A stretch of DNA of 64,000 nt from positions 10,306,871 through 10,370,870 of the forward strand of contig JBCNJP010000017.1 of assembly GCA_039602395.1 (NCBI GenBank). The letters run 5' to 3'. Position 1 is the first letter of the stretch. Every line of letters begins with the position of its first letter. Source of the stretch: Deinandra increscens subsp. villosa (lineage: Eukaryota; Streptophyta; Magnoliopsida; Asterales; Asteraceae). The notes beneath the pieces are model-generated. The model was not told the DNA's origin. It saw only the letters and a program-made list of their open reading frames with translations, and made no database searches. Both the position numbers and the translations under genes were made by a program. Below, piece by piece: positions 25,004 through 35,779 of the stretch.

Positions 25004-25514
25004 CCTGATATAAATAATCTTAATAAACCCTAGTTCTCCTATTTGCCTCATTTACACCACAAACACACACATTCTTCTCTGGAAACCTGGTCAGCCGAAA
25101 ACCATCAAGAGAAACCAAGATCTCAGCCCAAGACAACATCCATTCGATTCCCTGATCGAATCGTGAGTCCCAAAACCTTTCCTTTATGTCATTTTCTATG
25201 CTTTTCTATGAATTTCTTCATAAAGCATGCCTAGATCTCTGTGTTATTGCTAGATCTTCTGATATGTTGCTTAGGATTGCTAGATCTACCATAAAGTTGA
25301 TAACTTTACGTGTGAAATCCATCCATGACAAAGATTTATGCTATTTTAGCCATTTTAGGGTTTTATATGTATTTTGGGTGATTTGATGACAAAATGCATG
25401 TTTAAGGTGTAAAAGCTTACTGATTTATGTTGGTAAATGCCTATGTATGCTAAACAATGAATTGCATGTAAAAATGGAAGCTGTTAGGTTGATTTTTAGG
25501 CTGATCCGTATGTT

Positions 25515-25835
25515 TTTCGCGACCAGCGAAACTGTGGTGTTCTCTGGGCGAAACTGTCCAGCGAAACTATGTATATCTCCTTCCAGCGACACTATGCAGC
25601 GAAACTGCAGTGTCGCTGGGTAAACCAACCAGACCAGCTCGAGCGAAATTACCGAGCGAAATTTCCTGAACGAAAGTTCAAACCAGTTTCGGGCGAAACT
25701 AGGCTAGCGAAACTGTGCCAACAGTTTCGAGCGAAACTAGCCTAGCGAAACTGTGTCATCGGGTATTGCCTAGCGAAAGTGCTGCCCGTGCACACAGCGA
25801 AACTGACTAGCGAAACTGCTAGCGAAACTGAGACC
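25515..25835 (+). repeat. GCGAAACT motif cluster 2, downstream of LTR TATA box
   Basis: Eleven exact GCGAAACT copies plus variants (AGCGACACT, AGCGAAATT, AGCGAAAGT) and inverse AGTTTCG copies, irregularly spaced by about 8-60 bp. Several are preceded by CCA, CTA or GG. Not a simple tandem repeat. Confidence 0.8.
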
Positions 25836-27245
25836 AGAATCCAAACTTGTACAATTTACTTGAATGTTATGCCATGACTTACATGATTATGCCATGATGA
25901 TACATGCTTTGATTTCTGATATATATGAACCCTTGTTTATGATCAACCATCGGTGTCGTGTGTCTGTATGTCGAGTCATAGTTCCAACGTGCTATGTTAT
26001 GGGGCATAGTGACGTTAAGTAAAGATTAGACACAAAACTAATACTTAAGACCTAAACGTGTTCATAGGTCTTCGTTAAGCAAACTTGGATTATAGCAAGT
26101 GTAGCAGTGCAACCAAAGGTGAGTGTCACTAACCCGATTACCGTGAACCCGATTGGGTCACGCCGGATAACTAAAAGTAAAACAATGCTGACAAACTCGA
26201 GAGTGCTAGGCACCTCCCTGACGAATGTGAAAACTTGGAGTGCTCGGCACCCACTTGATGAACTTGAAGTGCTTTATGGGAAGCACTTGTGAAATTTCCT
26301 AAACAACAATTTCTAAAACGAAACTGAAAACACTTTTGAGATTCATGAGAATCCAGTAAAACGTTTTAATATGGCTAGTGTAGGTTAAAGTCTAAACCAC
26401 ATGATATCACATGATTTCTAAGGATGCCTTGAAAAACTTAAAAGTCCTCAACTAACTTGTACCACTAATTGTAAAGCGAGGGGATGTTGGGTAGATCTAC
26501 TGGAGTTTGACAAACTCCGCCCCGTGGCACGGGGAGTGCACGGAGGTACAATATCAGCCTATTTGACCGTGATCCCGAGAGGACACGGGGGAGGCAAAAC
26601 CGCGATGACGTAGGTCCGCAGTACTAGATGGCACGGCCACTACAATAATTTATAGTCAGCTTTGGTGCAAACTTCCTTAGTGCATGGAACAACGGATTAG
26701 CTACCCGCGATATCGGTTGAGCACTTTAACTATACAAAACTAGTACATACCCGATAACGTAGGTTACGGACAATACTTTTACTAAACCACAATACTATGA
26801 TTCTGATTTACACAAGCATTGCTTTTCACAAATAAATTGTACATAAGGATACGTTCATACGATTATGATTATAAGACCGGGCCGCTGCGTGACAAGCCCA
26901 CTGTCAACTCACCAACCGTTAGGTTGACACTTGCGTGGTTTAAACTTTTGCAGATCGCTAAGGAGTATCCGCTGGAGGTTGGCATGGCACGAGAAGATGT
27001 TTATCTTTGTTTAAACTAAACTTGGGAATTTTAAAAACAATGTTTATGTAAAGCGCGTGGTTAGTGCTAAAGATAATGTTTTCCGCTGCATACTGTTAAA
27101 CTGTTTTCATTATTATTATTATTATTATTATTATTTGGACTTTACCCTGATTCGTTTAGTATTTGTAACTAATGGTTGTGGTCCTGGTTTGCTCGCACCC
27201 CTTAACGGTATAAACTCCGTTAGTGGTTAATTTGGGGGTGTGACA

Positions 27246-27351
27246 GTTCCAGCCCAAGCAACTCCAGAATTTCATATTTCCAGAAATGATCGGCCCACTG
27301 GTCCGCGGTGAGAACGGAATGAATCCGCTGCATCTCACCCTTGGACGCCAT
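27246..27351 (-). pseudogene. Start of antisense ORF in a Tat-like element, cut by Tekay LTR
   Basis: On the minus strand an ATG at 27351 opens about 35 codons (MASKGEMQRIHSVLTADQW and on) before running into the Tekay LTR at 27245. Upstream on the same strand is leader-like sequence (TATAAGTAGGGTTTCCC near 27490). Some Tat-lineage retrotransposons carry antisense ORFs between pol and the 3' LTR. That identification is inferred from position; the product is not recognised. Confidence 0.35.
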
Positions 27352-27752
27352 GGGAAAACAGAAATCAAGTAAAGAAAGAAAAGCACGTACCGATCGGAAA
27401 AGATGTCGGAGGAAAAGCCTCGTCGGAAATCGCAGAGTAAAAATGGGAGATGGAAAACTGTAACAAGTAAAAATGGGAAACCCTACTTATAGGCGAAGCA
27501 CAACAGCAGTTACAACCGCGAAGTACCGGATAATAACCACCCACGAACTGCTGGACGAATGACACGTCAACAACAACTGTTCTCCATGCAATCACAACCC
27601 ATCGATCACTTGTCAAATCAATCATCACAAAGCCCATAGCACATGCACTCGGTCCCAAACCGACCGACCAAGGAAACCAAAAGGCAAATACAAAGCCCCT
27701 CGACAATGTCTGAATGACGATGACTGGGCCATCGCACATCAGACTGGGGGGC
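27352..27752 (+). mobile_element. Tat-like element 3' region and polypurine tract
   Basis: Sequence preceding a GACTGGGGGGC tract (27742-27752) directly before an LTR-like start. On the minus strand it looks like a leader for the antisense ORF. No plus-strand gene seen. Confidence 0.4.
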
Positions 27753-28355
27753 TGATGACGTATGTCCGGACGGGATGACGTCGCAGTCATCCCTCATGGA
27801 CAAACCATGAACAAATCACCATACCGACCAGCCAACCATGAGGCCAGACGGTCGGCATGACAACTGCTCACTCAGACCTACAGGCCAACGCTCAACACGT
27901 ACGACCTGTCGGATGCCGCACCACTCGATCGGGCTTACTGATCAAGAGTTTACCCGAAATCGGCACTGTAGCCCTCTGACCCGAGTCCCCGACAATCAAG
28001 CCAGACGCACAGGCTACTTGTTCGGGTAACGCTTCTTTAATTACGGATCAAGACAAGGGTTCAGGGCTATAAATACCCCTTAACACCAGGTTAGTTACGC
28101 ATTCAATACGCTCTCACTCATTTTACTTCGTGATCATCCAACGAATACTTATTCTCACACCCGACTTTAGTCGTAGGACACCATATCCTGCTCCCCAAGA
28201 ACAACGGTGTTTCTCGGTTTTACAGGTAATCAGAAGATCTAACTGTCCCACTCGGATCCCGACTCACCTCAGCATTCACTTAGTAGATCAACTATCCAGG
28301 CGGTCCGTCCTAAGCTAGCCATATTCGCCCGTCCAAGATAGCCCGGTTCTACAAA
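27753..28355 (+). repeat. Probable Tat-like Ty3/Gypsy LTR
   Basis: Begins TGATGACGTATGTCC after a purine tract. It has a TATA box (TATAAATA, 28068-28075) followed by a leader. The right end is uncertain; CTACA at about 28355 is one candidate. GC content is higher than in the surroundings, also unlike host sequence. Confidence 0.5.
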
Positions 28356-29135
28356 CCTTGATGTAAAGAAAATTAGGCCAGATAAGATAGGGGATGAAGA
28401 TTTATAAAAACCAAGTTAAGCATACATGTCTAGCACAACAATGGAAATGCCAGGTTGGATTTGCTGTAGTGAAGGAGGTGCGTATGGCCAGTGCTGCAGC
28501 TTACACATTGTTCGTAGCAACCCCACTCGCTACGGTTTTTGCTTAGAAGTCCAAACAATACGTGTAATTCGGTAAAAAGAAATTACATGTATTAAGTGGG
28601 TCACCATAGGAAAAAAAATTATGTATTGATTCGGTCACCACTAAAAAAATTTATGTATAATATATTTAGTTAGTCCCCATTTAAAGATTAAATTTAAACT
28701 TTTATGTCACTTATTAAAAAAGAAATTTAAGGTGAGGGTTATATATTACTTTTTGTTAAAGAAAATGATACTATTAGTAAATAACATTTAAATGTTAAAA
28801 TTTAAAAAAATAGAATTGGCAAATTGAGAATTAGGGCTTGGAAAAAAAGAACGGGAGGGGAGCAATAGGCGACTAGCGGACCAGGAGCTTATCGTCGTCA
28901 TCGAGAAAGAACAACGACCCATCAGTTTTGAGAGCACCATGTCAAGAGTCGATTCGGCGAGCACCAAGCCACCAAGAGCAGCAGCCAGCACCGAACTGGC
29001 ATGGGGTGAGATTTCGAACAGGGTTAGGGAAGCCCCCAAATTCAATTATATTTTGTTATTATTATTTGTTTACTTTATTTTATATTTATTTATTATTGTT
29101 TTTCTTATTTATTTTATCTTTATTTGTTTTTATTT
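28356..29135. other. No gene seen; AT-rich intergenic sequence
   Basis: Short frames only. The stretch 28800-29040 has a somewhat coding-like composition, but I recognise no domain in either strand. Confidence 0.5.
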
Positions 29136-29144
29136 TTAGATTTT

Positions 29145-29556
29145 GGTTTATTGGATTTTAATAATCCAAGTTATGTGTAATTGGCCGATGATAATTCCAA
29201 TTACGAAATTTCCCTGCAATAATCCGAATTATCAAGGTATTGGAATATAATGGACCTCCGTTAAAAATACTCTAACCCCGTTACTATTTGCTGATGTGAC
29301 ATCTTATGTATTTTTTTTAAACAAGATATCAAAATAGAGGGACCATTTTTGTAACTTAAAAAAACCTACCCCAAACCCATTCTTTCCTATCAAGCTTTCT
29401 GATCAGATAAGTGAAGAGTCTGACGTCCTCTCCGGCGACCCAAAATCAACCACCCGCCAATACCTTGATAATTCGGATTATTGTAGGGAAATTTTCGTAA
29501 TTGAGATTATTATCGGCCTATCACGCATAACTTGGATTATTAAAATCCAATAAACC
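29145..29556. mobile_element. Mutator-like MITE 1 (412 bp, 9 bp TSD)
   Basis: Terminal inverted repeats of about 100 bp, starting GGTTTATTGGATTTTAATAA and ending in its reverse complement (AATAAACC). Flanked by a perfect 9 bp duplication TTAGATTTT (29136-29144 and 29557-29565). Long TIRs with 9 bp duplications are the mark of Mutator-type elements. No transposase. The same TIR family occurs at 31219-31589. Confidence 0.85.
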
Positions 29557-29942
29557 TTAGATTTTTGTTCGTATTTTTGTACATTTTATTCTTTCTTTTA
29601 GTTTCACAAAATTGTAAGAAAAAATCAAATTTAATAAAACTTTTCATTTCATTACATGGTGGCAGCTTGTTGCCCGTTTCTCTTGCATGTCAGGATGATT
29701 TGTAATTTGAATCGTATTTTAATGAAAAATCAAAATAAAACAACACAAATTTTGTTTTAAAAAAAAACACTCATCCTTTAAGAAGTTAAAATCCTTTAAA
29801 ATGAAACATGAATCATCCTATTCTACCATTCATTCATGCATATCAAACATTACATAATGCTTTGAGTCGACTTCGGGTTCATGTCAAATTTTTTGAGTTC
29901 GAGTTTGGTTAACCCACCAACCCAAAAACACAACCTGTCTAA

Positions 29943-30600
29943 GACTACCCCCACTGGTGATCTTTCTTTTGGATTGGTGGGGTCAAGGAATTAAAAAAAA
30001 AATCATAGAAATGCAACGAACGGTTCTCTCCAACGATCCAAGTTCACAACCTGCAATCCAATTCTTTTTCCACTTTTCTTTCCACATGGCCTGCTCTCAT
30101 TGGTGTACAACTAATTTTTTTTCTTTTTTCTTTTATACTAATTCATTTCATATACAATATTGTTTTTCTTAAATAACTTCTAATATTTGATATTTTTTAA
30201 AATCTAAATATATATTCTTGTTTAGTTTTTTTTATGAGCATCTCGATATAAAATTTAATAAAATCGGAGATGCTTCAAGTGTCGCTTTACTATAGGCTTA
30301 TTATATTTTTTAATATAAAAATCATCCAAAAATTCTATTTTTAATTTTATTTTTATATCTATTTTTTATTTTGGTTTCATTCTTAATTTTCAGATAACTA
30401 ATTTATTTATTTTTTAAAAAGGAATAATTATATAATATATTAAAATAATTATAGACCATATTTATATAATAAAAAGTTGGATTGGATTGGATTGGGAGTG
30501 CGGGTGAAAAAATGAGTTAGATTGGATTGTGTAGGTGAATGAGAGAGAAACTATTTTTTTAATAAAAGATTGGATTGTGGGGATCACTGAAGGGATAGTC
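29943..30600. mobile_element. Probable MITE with GACTAYCCC termini
   Basis: The left end GACTACCCCCACTGGTGATC and the reverse complement of the right end GACTATCCCTTCAGTGATCC are similar over 20 bp. A clear target duplication was not found. The interior is AT-rich and has TTGGATTGGATTGGATTGG near 30477-30496. Confidence 0.5.
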
Positions 30601-30850
30601 CCTTGGCCAAACTTAATTTTAAAAAAAAAATATTAGTAATAATACTTTGATTTAGTTTATCAATAAACAAAAGTAGTGATGTAATAATAGGCCAGAAGCA
30701 GGCTCTGTCTCACACGCTTCCACTTTATGGAAGCACCCATCGATTCAAATGTTTGTGTTTTTTTATCTTATCTTTCTGTGGAGCATAAATAACACTCAAA
30801 ATAATGTTATGTTTTTTTTACTTTTATTTATTTCTTTCACTTTTATAGTT

Positions 30851-31097
30851 TTTTTTTTTTTTGAACGGCGTTTGGAACTACTCCCCAAATCTCCAATACC
30901 CGAATGAGCCTTCCTGAGACGGGATTGCAACCGTCCATACTGATTTTGACACTCCAGGCTTGGCTCACCCAGGAACACCATCAAGGAGGAAACTCACCAC
31001 TTGAGAAAAACCCCCTTGAGTCAGGTTTGAACTTGAGACCTCAAGGTCCTCAAACTCTAACCTTCATCCCCATACCATTGGGACAAATGCCCTTGGT
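30851..31097 (-). mobile_element. SINE 1, tRNA-type, minus strand, 16 bp TSD
   Basis: A perfect 16 bp direct repeat TTTCACTTTTATAGTT (30835-30850 and 31098-31113) brackets the element. On the minus strand the head has a B-box-like GGTCTCAAGTTCAAACC (near 31035) and the tail ends in poly(A), seen as poly(T) after 30850. A long duplication, a poly(A) tail and a pol III box together show retroposition. Confidence 0.85.
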
Positions 31098-31218
31098 TTT
31101 CACTTTTATAGTTAATGTACATCTTTTGTAAGCGTTGATAGCAAAAAATAATTGGAGGATCAAATATGATGTCACAATTTGATTAGAGTAGGCAATACAA
31201 AGTGTTTGTTTTGAGTAA

Positions 31219-31589
31219 GGTTTATTGGATTTTATTAATTCAAGTTATTACCAATTGGCCAATATTAATCCCAATTTCAAAAATGACCCACATTAATCCC
31301 AATTATTAAGGTGTTGGATTTCATTGGACCCCCTTTACATTTTTGTTAACTCCGTTAGTGATTTTACTCAAACAATTTCCTACGGGGTCCAATGAAATCT
31401 AACACCATAATAATCATTGGACCCCTTTACATGTTTCTTAACTCCGTTATGGATTTTACTCAAAAAATTCACTACGGGGTCCAATGAAATCCAACACCTT
31501 AATAATTGGGATTAATGTGGGTCAGTTATTGAATTGAGATTAATATTGGTCAATTGGTAATAACTTGGATTAATAAAATCCAATAAACC
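31219..31589. mobile_element. Mutator-like MITE 2 (371 bp, 9 bp TSD)
   Basis: Same TIR start as MITE 1 (GGTTTATTGGATTTTATTAA...AATAAACC). Flanks TTTGAGTAA (31210-31218) and TGTGAGTAA (31590-31598) match at 8 of 9 positions. The inverted arms span about 150 bp each, with a partly repeated centre (CTACGGGGTCCAATGAAATC). Confidence 0.82.
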
Positions 31590-32213
31590 TGTGAGTAATG
31601 ACACCAATTCCTTTTGTATTATTATATAATTTACTTTAAAAATCAAATCAGATATTTCTTTTTCTGGAGCGTTATACCACAATAAAAATTTTGATTTTCC
31701 AGAAGAAATTTTTTTTTTGATTTATTATGTTTAATATTAAACAACACCAAGACTAACAAAAAAGTTGCTGATTCGAGTTTGTCAAAGGAACTCTTGTTTA
31801 GCATATTATAATGTCAAAAAATAATGTCTATTTGTACATAATTAAAACTTGAAGTTAATAATAAATATAGTTACAAATTTAGAATTGCGGTTAAAAAAAA
31901 CAGATTTAGAAATACGATTAAAGTTAAAAATAGAAACCTATAGAATTTTCATATTTGGAAATTGGGAAAAAGAAAAAAGCTTTTGTGCTTTTACCATGAT
32001 GTCCCTGGCATGTTCGTGTTTCAGGAAAGGGAACCAAGTAACCAACGTCTCTCTAAAATATGCTAAAAAATCAAATATTAAAATGTTTAACATTTACTTC
32101 TTCAGTTCTTCATCATTAATTCTTGATCATACTTCTAACAATTAAATCATATGCAAATCGTTTTAATTCTCAGTCCAATAGTTAGGATACTTGATTCTCC
32201 TATTCTTTATAAC

Positions 32214-33180
32214 CAGGGCCGGACCTATAGAAGGTTCAGGACCTATAGAAGGTTCAGAGGTGGCACGGGCTACTCCTTAAACTCGTATATGAAGTAGAAA
32301 AAAATTTAAATATTTAAGTTTTTATAATATTATGTATTTGTGCTACCCATTTAAAAGAAATATTGTTATAGATATAAACAAGTTGAACATTTGGCGCGTT
32401 GGTAACTCTTAATACTTCGAACCTGAGTGTCCTGTCTTCGATTCCTGGCAGGTTCACATATTTTCTTTTTTTTTGACGGTTCTCCTTTTTAAGGAGAGTA
32501 AAGGTGGGTCCATATCTTAAGAAGACTCTTTAAATTCTCAAATCTTATTAATTTATCATTTCTCCAAAGACCGCACACCAGCTCCAGCCTTCACTTACAT
32601 TTTCCCAATTCTATTTCCCCCTGATTAAACCAAAACTAAACTCACGAAGATGGAACCGACGATTGCAATTCTCTTCCCCAACCTTCACTTACATTTTCCC
32701 AATTCTATTTCCCCCTGATTACACCAAAAACTAAACTCACGAATATGAGAATTTTGCTAATTTGAAGGGCATTGCGGACCTCTCTCGTTTGATGGTGGAA
32801 ACCGGAAAGCATCGTATTTTTCCTTTGGTTTATAAGTTACTAAAGTTAACTTTGGTTTCACCCGTCGCAACCGCGAGCGTTGAAAGATGTTTTTCCGCAA
32901 TGAAACTCTTGAAGACCGACTTGCGTAATAAAATAGGTGATGAATTTTTGAACGATGCTTTGATTTGTAATGTAGGAAAAAAAGCATTTATGGATGTTAA
33001 GACCGAACAAGTGATGGAACGCTTTCGAAAAATGGGTAACCGAAAAGGTTAACTTTAAAATGTAAGACTTTTGCGTTACTTTGTACTCATCTAATGAAAT
33101 CGTAAATTTTTTTCTTATACATCAATGTTTGAGATTTTTTTTTGTGCACCTACTTAAATATATGTCTAGTTTCGCCCCTG
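32214..33180 (+). mobile_element. hAT element remnant, 967 bp, 8 bp TSD
   Basis: TIRs CAGGGCCGGACCTA (left) and CAGGGGCGAAACTA (right, reverse complement). Perfect 8 bp duplication TTTATAAC (32206-32213 and 33181-33188), the hAT hallmark. It keeps the last part of a transposase frame (32762-33052). It also contains a tRNA-like segment near 32388-32460 and a duplicated about 65 bp block (CTTCACTTACATTTTCCC at 32590 and 32682). Confidence 0.88.
32762..33052 (+). pseudogene. hAT transposase C-terminal dimerization region
   Basis: About 96 codons without an ATG at the left edge: KGIADLSRLMVETGKHRIF, then SPVATASVERCFSAMKLLKT and GDEFLNDALICN, ending at a stop. This is the hAT-family C-terminal dimerization motif, as seen in ZMYM1-like (TTF-type) plant proteins. 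The DDE catalytic region and zinc fingers are absent. It lies inside the hAT element with matching TIRs and is an internal-deletion remnant, not a host gene. Confidence 0.8.
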
Positions 33181-33542
33181 TTTATAACGTCTCTCCTTTG
33201 CGATGTCTAACGTCTTGTTAGTGGATCCGCTTTTAATAATATTCGCCGTTTAAAAAAAACAATGTTGTTTTTTAAATAGATTTAAATAAATTTATACTCT
33301 TTTAGTTAAAGAATTATCATTCATGATCATATTATTGGACATATATGATTTTTTACGTTATATAAATTAAATTTATAATATTTTAGTAATCATATTATTC
33401 GACATATTTCCAAAAGTCTTTTTATAGTAATCATTATTTTAGAATCAAAATATTAGACATAATTCTAACATATAGAAATAAATTTTATAAGCCAATTATA
33501 TGGAAAATTTGACAAGTCAAACCTAGTTCATATTTATACTTT

Positions 33543-33716
33543 ATTGGTTATTTGGCCGAATGGTATTTAATGCTAAAAAGAAAAATCAGATTTGAAAAAT
33601 AATAAGTTCGATCCTTGAGCCTGATACATTTTCCATCCGACAACTTACGGAGATGGTTTTCACTCGAAACAGACTCAATTGATGTAAATAATCTTTGATT
33701 GAACGTTAAAAAAAAA
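33543..33716 (+). mobile_element. SINE 2, tRNA-type, 22 bp TSD
   Basis: Flanked by a 22 bp direct repeat (33521-33542 and 33717-33738) with one mismatch. The head carries an A-box-like TGGCCGAATGG (33553-33563) and a B-box-like AAGTTCGATCC (33604-33614); the tail is poly(A). Body of only about 174 bp. Confidence 0.85.
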
Positions 33717-34126
33717 ACCTAGTTTATATTTATACTTTGATTGGAACAACGGTCAAGACTTAATGACAACCAGAGTGAAATTTTCTATTAGGTATTCAAT
33801 TTACCTTTAAATTGTTATCAGTAAAATAGTTTGATGGATGTAATTGAAAGTTTTCAGGTCTACCACCCTAACTAAATACGCGTTTACAAGAATTCAATGT
33901 TCAAATGATTATTATTATTGTTATTATCTTTTATTTTTTATCCTTATATAATTCATATTCTAGCATATAAATTTCACAATCCACAAATAATGTTGAAATT
34001 ATTGGTACCATTTTAAGTGGTAAATGAGTTAATAACGAAGGAAATACATCATCAATATCAAACACTAAAATACACCCATTGACATTCTTCATCTAATCTC
34101 TAAACCCACTAAACCACCTGAACCCT

Positions 34127-34197
34127 TTGACTTTTGACCTTTTGGGTCATCTCCATCTTTGACCTTTTGACTTATTTTGACTTACTTTGACTTTTGG
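34127..34197. promoter_or_regulatory. Cluster of six TTGACY motifs (W-box-like)
   Basis: TTGAC followed by C or T occurs six times in about 70 bp. WRKY factors bind TTGACY. It lies about 130-200 bp beyond the stop codon of the minus-strand gene at 34327-35124, an odd place for a promoter element. It may belong to an unseen transcript or be chance. Confidence 0.4.
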
Positions 34198-34326
34198 ATC
34201 ATCTCAATTCAAGATTCTAAGATGTGATTCAAATCTTTCTTCCCAGAATGCTGCTTGAAAATCCACTTCCATACTTTGCTATGCCCTTTACTCCCCTTCT
34301 TAATCCCCCTCTCATTCACCGTAATT

Positions 34327-35124
34327 CTACAAGATGACGACGACCCACCCGCCGGCGCCGGCGCCAACAACTTCCGGTGGGTTCTTGAAAACAGAGTGCT
34401 CTGTTTTTGACCGATCAGATAAATCAAGCTTCAAATCAATAAAACCCGAATCAAAATCCATCAAACCCGTTTCAAAATCCATCAACCCCCCTCTGAATCC
34501 ACTCTTTCTCGGCTCAGATTCATTAAAATCCGAGATTTTCGCACTCGAATAACCCATATCACTATCATGATCAAAATTCCCTCCCCTGAAACTACAGAGA
34601 GACCTCGATCTTGAAACTTCCGACACCCAAATCTCACTGTTTCTCTCTCTACACCCCTCTTTCTCTCTCCTCTTCTTGAAAAGCTTCCCAATTTTCCAAA
34701 ACCCATTACTTTTCTTCACCTCAACCACACAACTATTACTCCTTTTCAACAAAATCACATCCTCCCCTGTTTCTTGTTTCTTGCCCTGTTTCACATGTGA
34801 AAAAAGTGTGCCTTTTTGCTCATCATTTTCGATCAAAAACGAGATCCTGCCCACACTTCCAACATCCACGGTACAAGATGAGTTTCTGTAGGATGAAACA
34901 TCAGAACAAGAACAGGAAGAAAGTCTCTGTTCTCCACAATCTGAGCAAACAAGCTTCATTAGCCTGTCTTTCAGGCAATATGCACAGATTCCAACTGGGG
35001 AGGAAGATGGGTGTTTTTTACATGGAAAACCAGATGATGATGAGGGGTAGAAGTTGTAATCTGGGCAGAAATTGTTGTACTGTTGATCTGGTTCAACAGA
35101 TTTGCCTCTTTGTTGTTCCTTCAT
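34327..35124 (-). CDS. Small Cys-rich OCTOPUS/DUF740-like plant protein
   Basis: Intronless 265-codon host gene on the minus strand; ATG at 35124, TAG at 34329-34327. The N-terminal third holds a Cys/His cluster: CKKHPSSSPVGICAYCLKDR, then CSDCGEQRLSSCSCSD, probably a small zinc-binding fold. The middle has GSVGRISFLIENDE and a basic stretch KIGKLFKKRREKE. Near the C-terminus SRSRSLCSFRGG and SSAKISDFNESEPRKSGF are followed by an imperfect repeat GLMDFETGLMDFDSGF. The CxxHP...GxCxxCLxxRL pattern and SRS..SFRGG motif recall plant DUF740/OCTOPUS-related proteins, which act at the plasma membrane of vascular cells. That family link is moderate and function is not shown here. The frame is clean and is the only intact host-type gene in the window. 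Confidence 0.75.
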   Translation of the reverse strand: MKEQQRGKSVEPDQQYNNFCPDYNFYPSSSSGFPCKKHPSSSPVGICAYCLKDRLMKLVCSDCGEQRLSSCSCSDVSSYRNSSCTVDVGSVGRISFLIENDEQKGTLFSHVKQGKKQETGEDVILLKRSNSCVVEVKKSNGFWKIGKLFKKRREKEGCRERNSEIWVSEVSRSRSLCSFRGGNFDHDSDMGYSSAKISDFNESEPRKSGFRGGLMDFETGLMDFDSGFIDLKLDLSDRSKTEHSVFKNPPEVVGAGAGGWVVVIL

Positions 35125-35426
35125 TGGTGTTTTAGTATTTACTCAATCTGGGTCTTTTTGGTTGATGGATTTGGGTTGATTTGGGTGTAAAAGACTCAAT
35201 TTTTAGAAGATTTTGTATCTGGGTCTTTTTGGTTGATGAATTTGGGTGTAAACTGTAAAAGATTCAATTTTGAGAAGATTTTGTGGGAAAAAGAGAGATT
35301 TATTTGTGAAGTTTTGTGTTGATAGGCTGAGAATATATGTAGAAATAGGGTGAAGCTGAAGGATGTTGGGTTATCAAGAATGAAAGATGGTATGGATTTT
35401 GACTTGTGAGGGTGATAAAAGTCACC

Positions 35427-35485
35427 TTATAGTATGTGTGTGGGGGGTGGGGTGGGGGGTGGGGTGGGGTAGGGGGTAGGGGTCA
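35427..35485 (+). repeat. G-rich low-complexity tract upstream of the DUF740-like gene
   Basis: Repeated GGGGTGGGG-type units (GGGGGGTGGGGTGGGGGGTG). There are enough G runs for intramolecular G-quadruplex on the plus strand. It lies about 300-360 bp upstream of the start codon of the minus-strand gene. Confidence 0.8.
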
Positions 35486-35779
35486 GGTATATTGAAAGAG
35501 GAAGGCATGAAAAAAGAAATCAAGAAAACTTGAACTTTAAGTTATGGTAGTGATGGAATGGGACTATTTTTTCTGCAGGCATTATTGCACCGGTGAAAAG
35601 TGATGTGACACAAAGAGTGAAAAACTGAAACAAGTAACTGCAATTGTGGTGACCACGGACAGGTAATATCCGACGACACGATCTGAATAAAAATGTCGTT
35701 TTTTTTATTTTTTAGTTTGCACGTTTAATTGGTTTAATAAACTAAGGTGATTGGGTTGACTTTATAATTAAACAAGTTA

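Larger units (their letters stand above)
20445..27245 (+). mobile_element. Tekay (Del) chromovirus, 5'-truncated
   Basis: Contains partial gag, pol with chromodomain-like tail, a polypurine tract and a complete 3' LTR (24628-27245). The 5' LTR, primer site and start of gag are missing. The left edge meets the Helitron helicase between about 20396 and 20445. The right edge cuts into an antisense reading frame of a Tat-like element at 27246. Confidence 0.85.
24628..27245 (+). repeat. Tekay 3' LTR, 2618 bp
   Basis: Begins TGTGACATCCGAG and ends GGGGGTGTGACA. A TATA box (TATAAATA, 25009-25016) and a downstream polyT/CDS-free leader are visible. It has two clusters of the octamer GCGAAACT (see separate entries) and a TTA microsatellite at 27108-27134. 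Confidence 0.85.

Noticed and set aside
34676..35135. Plus-strand frames over the DUF740-like gene
   Set aside because: Shadows; the minus-strand frame has the conserved Cys/His cluster and serine-rich motifs.
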